From Mikania micrantha (Eukaryota; Streptophyta; Magnoliopsida; Asterales; Asteraceae): DNA of 64,000 bases. How positions within the stretch are numbered: the stretch's first letter is position 1; every line of letters begins with the position of its first letter. The DNA lies in the NCBI GenBank assembly GCA_009363875.1, contig CM018697.1:47695484-47759483 (forward strand). Direction: 5' to 3'. The notes beneath the pieces are model-generated. The model was not told where the DNA came from. It ran no database searches and saw only the letters and a list, made by a program, of their open reading frames with translations. Of the stretch, positions 28,932 to 40,753 are shown in pieces. The translations under genes were made by a program, and so were the position numbers.

Positions 28932-31900
28932 TGCCGCATAGAAGACAACCGACTCCACGACCAACTCCACAAAACTCAGCACCTCACTCAACGACACCTA
29001 CACCACCTGATTCACCGCTACGGCCACCTTCACCTCCTCCACAAAACCCTCCTCCAAACCCGAATGATACACCAGCTCTCGATCCTGCTACCAGGGTTGT
29101 GCATAAAACAAAAAAAACCGACCCAAAACCCAAAAACCGAAAAATCCAACCCGAAAAAACCGAACCCAAATAGAAACCGACCCAAACCGAACCCAAATGG
29201 ATTTTCAAAAGATAAAAACCGAAAAATCTGAACCCAAACGGGTTTAAAAATCGAAAAAACCGAAATTTCGGTTTTGGGTTTGGCTAAGCCAAAAACCGAT
29301 CCATGCACACCCTACCTGCTACCGTTGCTTTGGCAACATTTCTGAGCAGTCAACTGACAAACCAACTGAAGGAGGTCATCCGAGATATGATCAACAGGAC
29401 TCAAGGCCCCAGCAACAACTCTGGGCATACAACGGGGGAAGCTAGTGGAAACACTGGCACTACTTCAGACTGCTCCTACAAGTCATTTGTAGGATGCAAG
29501 CCTCCAAGTTTTACTAGGATTGAAGGAGCTGTTGGACTGATCCAATGGCTGGAAAAGATGGAGACCACCTTGAACATTAGTGGTTGTCCAGAACATCATA
29601 AAGTTCGCTATGCAACTGGGTCTTTTAGCAAGCGAGCTTTGACGTGGTGGAACTCCCAAATCAGAGCAAGAGGCAGAGATGAAGCGCTTGCCATGCCTTG
29701 GGCAGATTTCAAAATTCTTCTGAGAAACGAATTATGCCCGAAGCATGAACTACAGAAATTGGAAGTTGAGCTCTCAAACCATGTGATGAAGGGAGCTGAT
29801 CACATGACCTTCACCACCCGCTATCATGTATTGGTAACTTTGGTGCCAGAGATGGTACCAACTCTAGAGAAGCTGATCGACATATATGTGGTAGGATTAC
29901 CATCCTGCATTCAAAGCATTGTGCTGGCTGCAAACCCTGCTACTCTAAAGTCAGCTATTTCTCTATCAGCCAAACTCACTAACATAATGGTGAAGTCAGG
30001 AGTTTTGAAGAATGACACGGGGAAAGCTAAGGAAGACTCAACAAAGAAACCCGATCACCACCAAAAGAAAAGGCAAAACGTCGTCAAAAATTATGTGATG
30101 GCCGCTCCTCTGAGACAAGCTCCTGCAGTACGTGCTAATGCTGCACCTAAGAACTATGTTGTAGTGCATCCTCAGTGTACTCACTTCAAGTATCATCATT
30201 CTGCTACTGTGCAGTGTTGGAAGTGCACAAACTGTGGTCAATTTGGCCACTGGATTACGCAGTGCCGCACTCCCGCAACACAAGCTACCAACAATTCAGC
30301 TAGAGCATTACCTCCACCACCACCCCAGGCAACAACAACAACAACAATAGAGGATGTTATAACTATGGAGAAGTGGGTCACTTCTCCAGAGACTGCCCGA
30401 AGAGAGTGCAACAAGGAGCACAAGCACCTCGTGAAAGGGCTTTTGTTATCGGAGCCAATGCAGCACGCCAAGACCCTAATGTGGTCACTGGTACATTTCT
30501 TTTGCATGACTCTTCTGCATCTATTCTTTTTGACACTGGTGCAGACCAGAGTTTTATTTCATCTGATTTTGCACGTCAACTTAACCTTACTGAGGAAACT
30601 TTAGACTCCCCTTACATTATCGAAGTAGCAAATGGGAAACAAATCACTGTTAGCACTGTACTTAGGAACTGCCCACTTACACTCACTGATCACACATTTA
30701 CGTTCGACTTACTACCGATGGAGTTGGGCAGTTTCGACATCATTGTTGGGATGGATTGGCCATCTCTCAATAGAGTGGAAATCATCTGTTCTGAAAAGCT
30801 ACTTTGGATTCCATTGGCGAGTGATCGTGTATTGGAAGTTCGTGGGGATCAAGCAAAGCGAAGTGTCAAAATTATATCCTGCATAAAAGCGCGTAAGTGT
30901 CTACAGAAGAAATGTATTGATTTCTTGGCTCAGTTGGTGGAGAAGGAGAAAGACAAGAAAACGATACAAGACGTATCGATAGTAAAGGAATACCCGGAAG
31001 TGTTTCCTGAAGACCTACCCGGTCTGCCACCTGTGCGACCGGTAGATTTTCGCATTGATTTGATTCTTGGAGCAACACCTGTTGCTAAATCTCCTTACAG
31101 GCTAGCACCTTCGGAGATGCAGGAGTTGTCGAATCAACTGCAGGAGCTACTCGACAAAGGTTTCATCCGCCCGAACTACTCACCTTGGGGAGCTCCGGTT
31201 TTGTTCGTGAAGAAGAAGGATGGATCTTTTCGTATGTGCATAGAATGTAGGGAGCTAAACAAACTAACCATCAAGAATCGGTATATATTACCGAGGATTG
31301 ATGATTTGTTTGATCAACTGCAAGGAGCACAGTACTTTTTGAAGATTGACTTGCGGTCTGGATACCACCAGCTCAGAGTTCAAGACGAAGACATACCAAA
31401 GACGGCGTTTCGTACCAGATACGGGCATTACGAGTTTATGGTGATGCCTTTTTGATTGACGAATGCACCTGCGGTTTTCATGGTTCTCATGAACCGAGTG
31501 TGTAAGCCGTATTTAGATCAATTTGTCATTGTATTCATTGACGACATACTGATCTATTCCAAAAGCAAAATAGAGCACGAGCAACATCTTAGAATGATCT
31601 TGGAACTATTGAAGGAGGAGAAACTCTATGCCAAATTCTCTAAGTGTGAATTTTGGTTAAAAGAGGTTCAATTCCTGGGTCATGTAGTTAACAGTGAGGG
31701 AATACATGTAGATCCTGCCAAGATCGAAGAAATAAAGAACTGGGACACTCCGAAGACACCGACGGAGATACGTTCTTTTCTCGGCTTAGCAGGCTAATAT
31801 AGAATGTTTATCTCAAACTTTTCTAAGATAGCCCTGCCACTCACCAAGTTAACACAGAAAAGCGAGCCGTTTGTTTGGGAACAGAAGCAAGAAGATGCCT

Positions 31901-33820
31901 TTCAGACCTTGAAGCAAAAGCTGTGTGATGCTCCAATCCTATCTCTCCCAGACGGTGGTGATGACTTTGTAGTATACTGTGATGCATCCCATCAGGGACT
32001 CGGCTGTGTGTTGATGCAACGAGACAAAGTTATCATGTATGCATCGAGACAACTGAAGATTCATGAGAAGAACTACACTACTCATGATCTGGAACTGGGA
32101 GCAGTGATATTTGCCTTGATGATTTGGAGACATTACTTATATGGCACCAAGTGTACCATATTTACCGATCACAAGATTCTGCAGCACATATTCGATCTGA
32201 AGGAAGTCAACATGTGACAACGACGTTGGGTTGAACTTCTGAATGATTACGACTGTGTAATCAAGTACCATCCGGGCAAGGCAAACGTTGTAACTGATGC
32301 CTTGAGACGGAAAGAACGGGTCAAACCCTTGCACGTCAGATCAATGGGGATGACTGTGCAGAAAGCTTACACGACAACATTATCCAAGCACAACAAGAGA
32401 CTATTGAATGAGGAAACCTGAAGAAAGAACTAGATTGTGGAGCAGAAAAGCAATTTGAAACAAAGTCTGATGGAATCAGCTACTACAAGGATCGTGTATG
32501 GATTCCTGTAGTGGATGAATTGAGAAAGCTTATCTTTGATGAAGCACATAAGACCAAGTACTCTGTGCATCCTGGTGCAAATAAAATGTACCAAGACTTA
32601 CGGGCGTTTTATTGGTGGCCGGGTATGAAGAAAGATATAGCTGAGTACGTTGGTCGATGCCTTACGTGTGCCAAAGTGAAAGCAGAACACCAGAAACCGT
32701 CAGGTTTGCTGTTGCAGCCTGAAATTCCACTTTGGAAGTGGGAACAGATAGCTATGGACTTTGTTACCAAGCTACCCCGCACTTCTAGTGGACATGACAC
32801 TATTTGGGTTATCATTGATCGATTAACCAAATCTACTCATTTCTTGCCAATGCGAGAGACTTACACGATGGATAAGCTAGCAAAACTCTACAACAATGAG
32901 ATAGTGGTACGCCATGGTGTGCCATTGTCTATCATCTCAGATCGTGATAGCAAATTTACATCAATATTCTGGAAATCATTGCAGAAATCTCTAGGGACGC
33001 ACTTAAACTTGAGTACAGCTTACCACCCACAAACGGATGGTCAGAGCGAACGTACTATACAGACCCTGGAGGACATGTTGAGAACTTGTGTTCTAGACTT
33101 CGGTGGGAATTGGGACTCTCATTTGCCACTGATCGAATTCTCCTACAACAACAGTTATCATAGTAGCATCGGATGTGCACCGTTCGAGGCTCTCTATGGT
33201 AGAAAATGTCGATCGCCGATCTGTTGATCTGAAGTGGGAGACAATCGAATAACCAGGCCAGAACTCATTCAAGAAACTACAGACAAAATTGCTCAGATAC
33301 AACAAAGACTACAAGCAACCCGAAGCACACAAAAGAGCTATGCCGATAAGCGGTGCAAGCCGTTGGAATTCCAAGTGGGAGACCGTGTCATGTTGAAGGT
33401 ATCCCCACGGAAAGGTGTAGTCCGTTTTGGAAAGAAAGGCAAACTAGCACCACGGTACGTGGGATCGTTCGAAATCTTCGAATGTATTGGTCCGGTGCCG
33501 TACAAACTAAAACTACCGGATGAACTTAGTGGTGTGCACGACGTGTTCCACGTCTCAAACTTGAAGAAATGCTTAGTTGATGAAAAGCTCGTCATACCAG
33601 TTGAAGAAATTCAATTGGCTGAACGTTTACACTTTGTTGAAGAACCTTTGGAGATTATGGATCGCAAGGTTAAAGAACTGAGGCGAAGCCGTATCCCGAT
33701 TGTCAAGGTTCGATGGAACTCAAAGCATGGACCTGAGTTTACTTGGGAACGCGAAGATCACATGAAGTTAAGTATCCCCAACTGTTTACAGAGGAAGTCG
33801 TACCGGATAACGATTCTTAA
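28932..33820 (+). pseudogene. Decayed Gypsy-3 gag-pol
   Basis: Plus-strand chromovirus polyprotein with many breaks. A Pro-rich gag N-terminus is interrupted by a MITE (29092-29314). Gag core RALTWWNSQI follows at about 29630, then CX2C knuckles. A frameshift at about 30340-30370 precedes the protease DTGAD (about 30530). RT is open to TGA 31453-31455 in the MPFG motif, then continues with FIDDILIYSK (about 31530) to TAA 31795-31797. RNase H ends at TGA 32215-32217; 32340-32510 is scrambled. Integrase 32511-33227 (HPQTDGQSE near 33025) ends in TGA. The tail and chromodomain (EEPLEIMDRKV, about 33640) lose frame near 33765. No functional product is expected. Confidence 0.9.
29092..29314. mobile_element. 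223-bp hAT-type MITE in Gypsy-3 gag
   Basis: Flanked by the perfect 8-bp duplicate CCTGCTAC (29084-29091 and 29315-29322). Ends are CAGGGTTGTGCAT and, inverted, TAGGGTGTGCAT. The interior is noncoding, rich in AAACCGA/CCCAAA repeats, with a short self-complementary centre. Removing it and one duplicate restores the gag frame (DPATVALATF). An 8-bp duplicate and CAGGG-like ends fit non-autonomous hAT elements. Confidence 0.92.
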
Positions 33821-33854
33821 ATTTCGGGACGAAATTTCTCTAACAATGGGAGAC
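33818..33854 (+). promoter_or_regulatory. Gypsy-3 stop hairpin and polypurine tract
   Basis: AAATTTCGGGACGAAATTT (33819-33837) forms an 8-bp stem with a 3-base loop and overlaps a TAA at 33818-33820. AACAATGGGAGAC follows, then the LTR start TGTAACATC at 33855. The arrangement is the same as in Gypsy-1 and Gypsy-2. Confidence 0.8.
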
Positions 33855-34370
33855 TGTAACATCATTGCCGGACGCGTTGCCGGAACAGTGATCTCTATAG
33901 TAACTTGCACAGTGACGCAGGTACACACTACGTGAAACTATGTATATGCTATTGACACTTGATGCTTAACACAAAACTATTATGCGATTGTTCTGAAATC
34001 TGATTTAAACTTTATGGTTTAACAGTCAGAAACACATCAGACAACACTGAACTGACACACAAATGCTTGATTTAATGCTATTATGTATAAACGTATGCGA
34101 GGTTAAACAAAATAAAACCAGAACACATATCGATGCAGAATGCTAGACCGACGAATTATTCGTATAGGTGACGATCTGTACGAATAAATTGGAAAGTTTA
34201 ACGTTCTGAAATAATGACTGAAAGTATAGAACAAGAATCAAAAAGCAAAACCATCGTCGTATTCGTTCGAGTGACGATTCGAACGAATACACGCGATGGT
34301 GACGCGTTCTGACGAAACGAAAACGAAAACGACACGGACGATAATAAAATTTAGAAAATTTAATATTAAA
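33855..34370 (+). repeat. Gypsy-3 3' LTR fragment (U3 only)
   Basis: Starts TGTAACATCATTGCCGG and matches the first part of the minus-strand LTR beginning at 26893, including the ATTCGTATAGGTGACGATC block. It stops near 34370, where minus-strand Gypsy-5 sequence begins. The right edge is approximate. Confidence 0.75.
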
Positions 34371-35228
34371 CATCAGGAGTAGCATGTATCGATGGTTGTA
34401 TATAAAATAATGATGCAATGGTAGTAGAGACAAAACTCTTGTCTGCCCCAGTATCAATTAAATAGAAAGATAATGGATGTTGACAACAAATGTACGTGAA
34501 ATAACTGCTGGCTCTTCACGTGCTTCAGTGCCTTCGATGACAAAAGCACAAGGATTGGCAGCAGTGTTGTTGAGACGAGGGCATTGGTTTCTGAAATGCC
34601 CTTATGCCCCGCAGTTGTAGGAGCCCTCCCACCTGTGATAGCAGGAACTACTGTAGCTGTAGTAGCAACAAGATTTGTAGCGTGACACATTATTGCTAAG
34701 TGTAGGTACCTTCCACACTTTGTGCATTGTCGGCATGGAAGGGTAGGGAGATGGTGATAATGGCACTTAGTACAATGTGTTTACTGCTCAGGGTAAGCCT
34801 TTCTGGCTGCAGCAGTTTGAGGCATAGTGGTGATTAGAGTGGCTTGAATTGGAACAGTGGTAGTCCTTGCTGCATAATGCCTCACTTTCTTTCGTTTCTT
34901 CTTCTTGGTCAGATCAGGCTTTTTCACTTCGTCAGCCATAGCCCCTTTGTACCCTTCTCTGTGAAGTAGGCCAGCTTTGACATACTCCTGAGTTAAAGTG
35001 GCACTTAGATGAATAGTAGCCTCTAAGGTGGCAGGACTGCTTCCTATATCATTACTCCCAATCAGTAAGGATAATCCCTCAATGTATTTCTCTATCTTTC
35101 GAGATAGAGGAGTAACTATGTTTGGTACTAACAAACACAACTCATGAAATCGGGCTGTGTACTTGGTGTTCTCCCGGCTGTCTTGAGTGAGGCCCCACAT
35201 TTCAGCTTCAAGCTTTTTCAATTCATGT
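34371..35228 (-). pseudogene. Gypsy-5 gag and protease fragment
   Basis: Minus strand. It runs from HELKKLEAEMW (next to 35228) through the KKPDLTKKKKRKK linker, decayed CCHC knuckles and a protease-like region near 34450 (DTGADKS in another frame). Stop codons and frameshifts divide it (34781-35228, 34454-34690). It is closest to the Gypsy-3/4 gag type. The right end is cut by Copia-3, whose LTR starts inside the codons before HELKK; the remainder should lie beyond the window. Confidence 0.75.
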
Positions 35229-35602
35229 TGTAGACCCCAATCAAAGACGAAGAGTGACAAAGTCAACCTGTGATGAGCTGAAGACCTGAATTTGACTATT
35301 TTCATGTACAGTTAATTTTGTGTACTTAGATTTTCGAGTACTCGAACCAATTTTCTTGTATAGGGTTCGAGTACTCCTAGAATAATATATATAGACGTAT
35401 TTTATACTGTTCTAGGTTGGATTCCAGAGGCAAGTGCTCTCTAGACGTACTGAGGCACTGTTCTTGTGAACTACATGAAATACACAAAGAAAGCATTTTT
35501 CTATCTCTTCTTGTGATTCTAATATGGATTACTCACACTTTAGAGTCATTTGATGTTGATCGGAGCCTTAAATCTCGTGTCTTGAACAAATCTAGACCTA
35601 CA
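35229..35602 (+). repeat. Copia-3 5' LTR
   Basis: 374 bp, TGTAGACCC to GACCTACA. Three TTCGAGTAC-type motifs (about 35331-35375), including the perfect palindrome CGAGTACTCG, stand just upstream of TATATATA (about 35386). Confidence 0.85.
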
Positions 35603-35604
35603 AC

Positions 35605-35616
35605 TGGTATCAGAGC
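35605..35616 (+). promoter_or_regulatory. Copia-3 primer-binding site
   Basis: TGGTATCAGAGC, two bases after the LTR end. Confidence 0.9.
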
Positions 35617-36162
35617 CTTTGAGCTCTTTTCTACATCATGGTAAAAGCTTTTTTGTGCAAGTTTTACACTTTCTTGATCTTCTCTTTATCATCCAGCTGC
35701 TATTAAAATTTGGAGCTCTGAATCTTGAAGAATTTTTCTGTGGAAAATTTTCTAGTATTTTTGAGTTCGAAATTTCGAGATCTGATTTTCAGTAACAGTT
35801 TTTCGAGAATAGATTTTAGAGAACAGCTTTTCGAGTACTCATGTTTCAGTTCAATAGCCTTGGAAGAATTGTTTCTGTGTTTTTGGATTTCGAATACACA
35901 CTTCGAGAATAAGTTTTCGAGAAAATCATTCTGAGCACTTGGATTTCAAGAACATATTTCGAGTACTTGGTTTTCGAGAACAGCTTATCGAGTACACTGC
36001 TTGGGATATAATTCAAATACAAGTTTTCGAATACTTGATCTTCGGGTAATATAATTCGAGTAGTCTTGGACCTTCGAGCTCAGCTTGGACTTCGTGCACT
36101 GCTTGGGATTTCGAATACTTGAGGATTTCGAGAATATAGACATAGAAAATGTTCTGTTCATC
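35617..36162 (+). repeat. Copia-3 leader with TTCGAG motif array
   Basis: About 14 TTCGAG or TTCGAA motifs, many extended to TTCGAGTAC or TTCGAGAA, lie between about 35765 and 36140 and end just before the gag ATG (36163). No protein is recognisable; open frames here reflect the repeat. Confidence 0.75.
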
Positions 36163-38926
36163 ATGGCATCCAAAGATCTTAACAACTTATCCAACCTGCT
36201 GAACTTTGATAATGAGATTGGCACAAGAACTATGCCACCAAGGCTTGTGTCAGGAGACAACTTCCAAGACTGGAAATTCAGATTCCAGTCTTTCATCAAG
36301 TATACAGATCCAAAGTTATGGAGATCGATTGAGGAGGGGCCTTATGTGCGTATGTACCGGAGTGAATTAAATGGGCTAATTCCCAAAGATCCTGAGTTGC
36401 ACAATGAAAACGACATCTTATTAAAAGAGAAGGATGACAAGGCATATGCCTTGATTACTATGGCGTTGTCAACTGATATGGCTCATGGATTCAAGGAGCA
36501 CTAGGCCGCCAAACAACTCTGGGATGCGTTAGTGGAACGCTTTGAAAGGAATGAGGATATGAGAGAATGTTGCAAAGACATGTTGAGGCAAAGGTTCAAC
36601 ATGTTTAATCATGTTAAGGGACAGTCCCTAGAAGCCCAACTCAGCCGATTTACTTATCTGATGTCAGAGATGACTAATGCTGGGATTGAAATGTCAAAGG
36701 GAGAAGTTAACAAGAAACTCTTGAATTCACTAGCATACAACTAAAACTCTAACTGCACAACTATCAAGAGGACAAAGGATATGTACAAGACTTCTCTCAG
36801 TGAGTTGATCTCAATCATCAACTCATATGACATGGATGACAAACAAAGAGCACTTAATCATGCCAGTTCTATGGGCATTACTCCTGCATCTGAGAATGTT
36901 GCTCTCTTGTGTGCCATCAATTTTCAAGCATCTGGATCTCAGCATTGCCAGACCCCTTCATCTCAGTTTGTTCCTTTTGAGACTGTATTCATTTCCTTAG
37001 GGCAAATCAGTTTAGTGCCAATATCAGCCCGAAAAGTGAGGAGAACCTGATGCTGTTCAAGGCATTCGTGAACAGTTACAATGCTTTCATTGCTGTAGAA
37101 TTGGCACCGCCAATCTCACTCAGGATAACTTGGAGCAGATTAACCCTGCTAATGTGGAAGAAATGGATAGCTCATTGCAGATTGCCATGGCAGTCTTTCG
37201 TGCGAAGAAGTTCATCAAAAAGTATGGCAGGAACATTTTTGGAAACAACCCGGGGAGGAAGCTAGGATTTGACATGTCAAAGCTGAGGTGCTACAATTGT
37301 GACCAGCCAGGTCACTTTGCTCGGGAATGTAAGTTGCCAATGGTGGTGGAGGCAGAGAAGAAGCCTCATGAGAAGGATGTAGTTGGAGAAGGAGCAAGCA
37401 CATCCAAGGCATTGGTCACGCAAGAAACTGACTCCTATGACTGGAGTGACCAAGTTCAAGAGCTTGAGATGACTTTGAGCCATGCGTTAATGGCTGAGGT
37501 GGATGATAAGCGTAATGAGGCAACAGAAAATCTCTGCTCCACTTCTTGCATTGAGAAGGTTTTTTTATGTACTGTTCTAATAATGAGGACTTAATTAAGG
37601 AAGTCATCAAACATAAATATTTTAACTTTGAATTTCTTAAAAATGAGGCACTATTCAAAAGAATACTTGACGCTGAAAGGCGTAATATTTCACAAATAAA
37701 AGAACTTTTAAGTGACAAAGAGTCAAACTATCGGGACGCAAGGCATTAGATAGATGAACTATATTCAGAATTAGATCAGGTTAAAACTGAGTTGTCCAAA
37801 ACTAAAATTCAAGGTGATAAATATGAGTATCCAAGTACCGCAGTGGCTAACATGATTGATTTTCAGTGTTGGAGAAAGGAGAAAATTGGGCTTGGTTTTA
37901 CTGAGGTGAAACCTATTTTAACCATAACTACTCCATCATGCCCCATATCAACACCTCTATTGATGATCTGCTGTTGAAGTCAGACCGAAGGTTTGATTTC
38001 ATCACTGGTTCTAATAAACCAGTGCCTCTTACAACTGATTCTATTGTGACTGACCTTAATGATTCTAACAGTTCTAAGGTTTGTGCAGAAAGTGTGAGTG
38101 TTTCAGGTTCAAGGGAGAAGAAGGTGGAAAGAAGTGCTACCAGGAGCACAGATTGTTAAACTTCACATAGCAAATCACATTTTGTTCCCATAGTTGATTT
38201 TGTTGGAAGATTTGAATCAATCACTACTAAACCTAATGCAATGATTAAGGATTTTAAGACTAAATATTAACAACAAAATTGTCTTAGCATCAGATCCTTC
38301 TCCTTTGACTGAGCAGGAAACACAGGTTCATTCCACAGTCACTCCTGAGGTGAGTTCAAAGTTAACTTTGAACGTTATGTTCCAAATGGGTCATTGGGAC
38401 AAGCCTCCACAAGTTCTATCTCTGGTATGAGTGACTGTGATGTAAAACCATTTGACCCAAATGAGTTTCATGACAAAGTTTGCTGCTATGCATATGGATG
38501 ACCAGGCCACATTGCTTGACGCTGTCTGCATCGAGCAACTGAACTCTTCTATGGGAAGAATCAGAAGGTCAAACCCAAGGCTAAACATGTTACAAAACCA
38601 ATGAGGACTGATCAATCCTCCAAGTCTAGGGTAAAACCTCAGAAGGTAACTCAGGATCATCCCACTGCAAAGAAGGCCAAACCAGCAAAACAAAATCAAT
38701 CTGGTTCTCATAAACAAAGATCAAATGTTTTAAAATCTAAAACTAAACAACATTGGAAAGGTAAGCCACATTTGAAACATCGAGTAAAACCAATTGATCA
38801 TGAAGTGGTGTAAGCCCTATGAATGTCAGGGCTAAATCAGACAAGCCCAAAGGAATTATCAAGAAAGGACCTAATGTTCCACTAGTACCTAAATCTGTTA
38901 TGATTTGGGTACCCATTTCTCATTAA
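36163..38926 (+). pseudogene. Copia-3 gag, broken
   Basis: Starts MASKDLNNLSNLLNF and carries a UBN2-type Copia gag region (DNFQDWKFRFQSF; later the LWDALVERFER equivalent), interrupted by stops and frameshifts (segments 36163-36504, 36532-36744, 36781-37050, 37130-37594). A CCHC knuckle CYNCDQPGHFARECK lies at about 37290-37335, followed by a Lys/Glu-rich coiled region and a second decayed knuckle (about 38482-38525, interrupted by stops). The last part is Lys-rich and ends at TAA 38924-38926 in a conserved MIWVPISH tail. Confidence 0.8.
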
Positions 38927-38936
38927 ATGTGTGTGT

Positions 38937-39490
38937 ATGCAGGGACACCCAAATAAGCTGAAAAATGTTTCGTACGTGGATAGCGGTTGTTTTTGGTATA
39001 TATGATTGGGGATTTTTCTTAGTTGCATGAAGTCACACCATTTAATGGAGCATATGTCTTGTTTGCTGGAGACAGGGGTGGAAAATCAGCATGAAGGGCA
39101 CAGTTACAAATGGAACTCTAAGTTTTGAAGATGTGTACTTTGTTGAAGAACTCAACCACAGCTTGTTGAGTGTTTTTCAGATATGTGACAAGAGCTTTTC
39201 AACACACTTCACAAACAAAGGGTGTCTTATCTTAAAGCCCGAATTTATCGTCCAGATAAATGGATCTTGATAAGGACCCCGAGAATCAACAATGCCTATA
39301 TCATCAACATGAATTCTTATTCATACACTGAAAACACCTTTTGTTTTCGACAGTACAGTGCAGCTCGTACACCTCACCAAAACGGTGTTGGTAAAAGAAG
39401 GAACATAACGCTTAACGAGGCTGCACCAACCATACTGTCAGAGTCTAAACTGTCAATATTCTTCTGGGCTGAAGCTGTTAACACAGCCAG
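38937..39490 (+). pseudogene. Copia-3 protease and integrase remnants
   Basis: After TATGCAG (38936-38942) comes a protease-like YVDSGC (about 38977), then GTVTNGTLSFEDVYF and LLSVFQICDKSF in broken frames. Near 39250-39340 the sequence jumps to the end of the integrase core (TPHQNGVGKRRN, then FFWAEAVNTA). The pre-integrase and most of integrase are therefore deleted. It is cut at 39490 by the Gypsy-2 LTR. Confidence 0.75.
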
Positions 39491-40686
39491 TGTCACACCC
39501 CCAATTTCCAACTAACGGAATCAAACCGTTTGGGAACGTGACAAACCAGGATCTCAGATCATTAGACATAACGAAGACCTCTATATGAATTTCAAAACAT
39601 ACTTTGGTCTTAAAAACATAACATCAGAGTTTTCAAAAATTGCGGAAGCGTTTTAAAACCAGTAACAGTTGTAAAATGTAAATTACAATACAAAGTATCA
39701 AATGTTCAAATTCAAATATCCAAAATGTTTAAAATGCATGCGACTCTATCTCCTAGTCCATGCCAGTCTTTATTGCGCGCCTTAGCGTCATGAGAAAACA
39801 TGTAAATCAAGTCAACACAAAGGTTGGTGCATAACACAGGTTTTAAGTATTCACAATGAACAGCAGTTTGAATATCAAGTTTGTAGATAACATAATCACA
39901 CATGCACAGTCATGATAGCTAGTCATATAAACTATTTACATAAGTGGTCGACACCGAAGCTGACGAATTGCCATGCTATAGCATGTTTTTGCCTTGCCAC
40001 TATTGTCTAGCACAACAATAGTAAAATGTGTTTGGTCAGTCAAACACCTGCGTAGATCCCATCTACCAGGTGAGGTTTGTCAAACCTAATAGATCTATTT
40101 CCAACTACCACGCTTTGCGCTACGGCAAACTAAACGGTTCGAGGTGTGTAAGGACTTTCAATTGCTATGTTGTCACATAATGTAAACAGCTAACTCATGC
40201 AAGTGATATGTATCTGAAAATAGTTTGTTGCACATGTTTTCTCCCCCAAAACAGTTTAAAATAAGAAAGGGGCCGTGTACGCACCTTTGATGATTGCAGA
40301 ATGATCACACACTAAAAGCTCGTATAGGAAATCCTCCTACGAAGAATCTGTGGTTTAAACAATAACCTACAATTATTCGGAATGTCTTTTTGTGCTTGGA
40401 ATCACATACGTGTCAACACACGTATGTTAGAGTGTTAGAAGTGTGCATGCGAAAATACGCGTGCCTTTGAACTCGTTTAAATAAAATCATCTAGTCGTCT
40501 ATGATTTTATTTAATTAAACGTAATTATACGCGATTACGTTTTCGAGTTAAAATATAAATTTTCTTATACAATTGTATTCGGAATTGAATTCTGGTTCTA
40601 ACGCAATTCGAACGAGTCGAATCGGAGTTAGAACGAAGAAGTTACGGCTAAAAAACCAAAGTTTGGTTTAAATATCAAAAACATGG

Positions 40687-40753
40687 CAGCCCCCGGTTTC
40701 GAACCCGGGACCTTCCACACACACACACAAGTGCATACCATCTGATCTAGCCC
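40687..40753 (-). repeat. tRNA-like (SINE-head-like) segment in the Gypsy-2 LTR
   Basis: On the minus strand TAGATCAGATGG resembles a pol III A box (consensus TRGCNNAGYNGG), and GGTTCGAAACC about 35 bases later fits a B box and sits in a CCCGG/CCGGG stem like a T arm. A CA/TG dinucleotide run lies between. It is too irregular for a working tRNA gene. The second copy is at 49689-49755. Confidence 0.55.

Larger units (their letters stand above)
35229..39490 (+). mobile_element. Copia-3, degraded Copia element (5' part)
   Basis: LTR, primer site, leader, gag and pieces of pol in plus orientation, inserted into Gypsy-5 and itself cut at 39490 by Gypsy-2. The rest should lie right of Gypsy-2 and Copia-2, outside the window. 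Its leader motif and LTR differ from Copia-1/2, so it is a separate family. Confidence 0.85.

Noticed and set aside
29303..29340. Start of Gypsy-3 gag at the MHTLPATV Met
   Set aside because: That Met comes from the MITE end; gag really begins upstream near 28932.
40687..40753. A functional tRNA gene
   Set aside because: No acceptor-stem pairing, no proper D and anticodon arms, and a dinucleotide run in the middle; only A/B-box-like parts are present.
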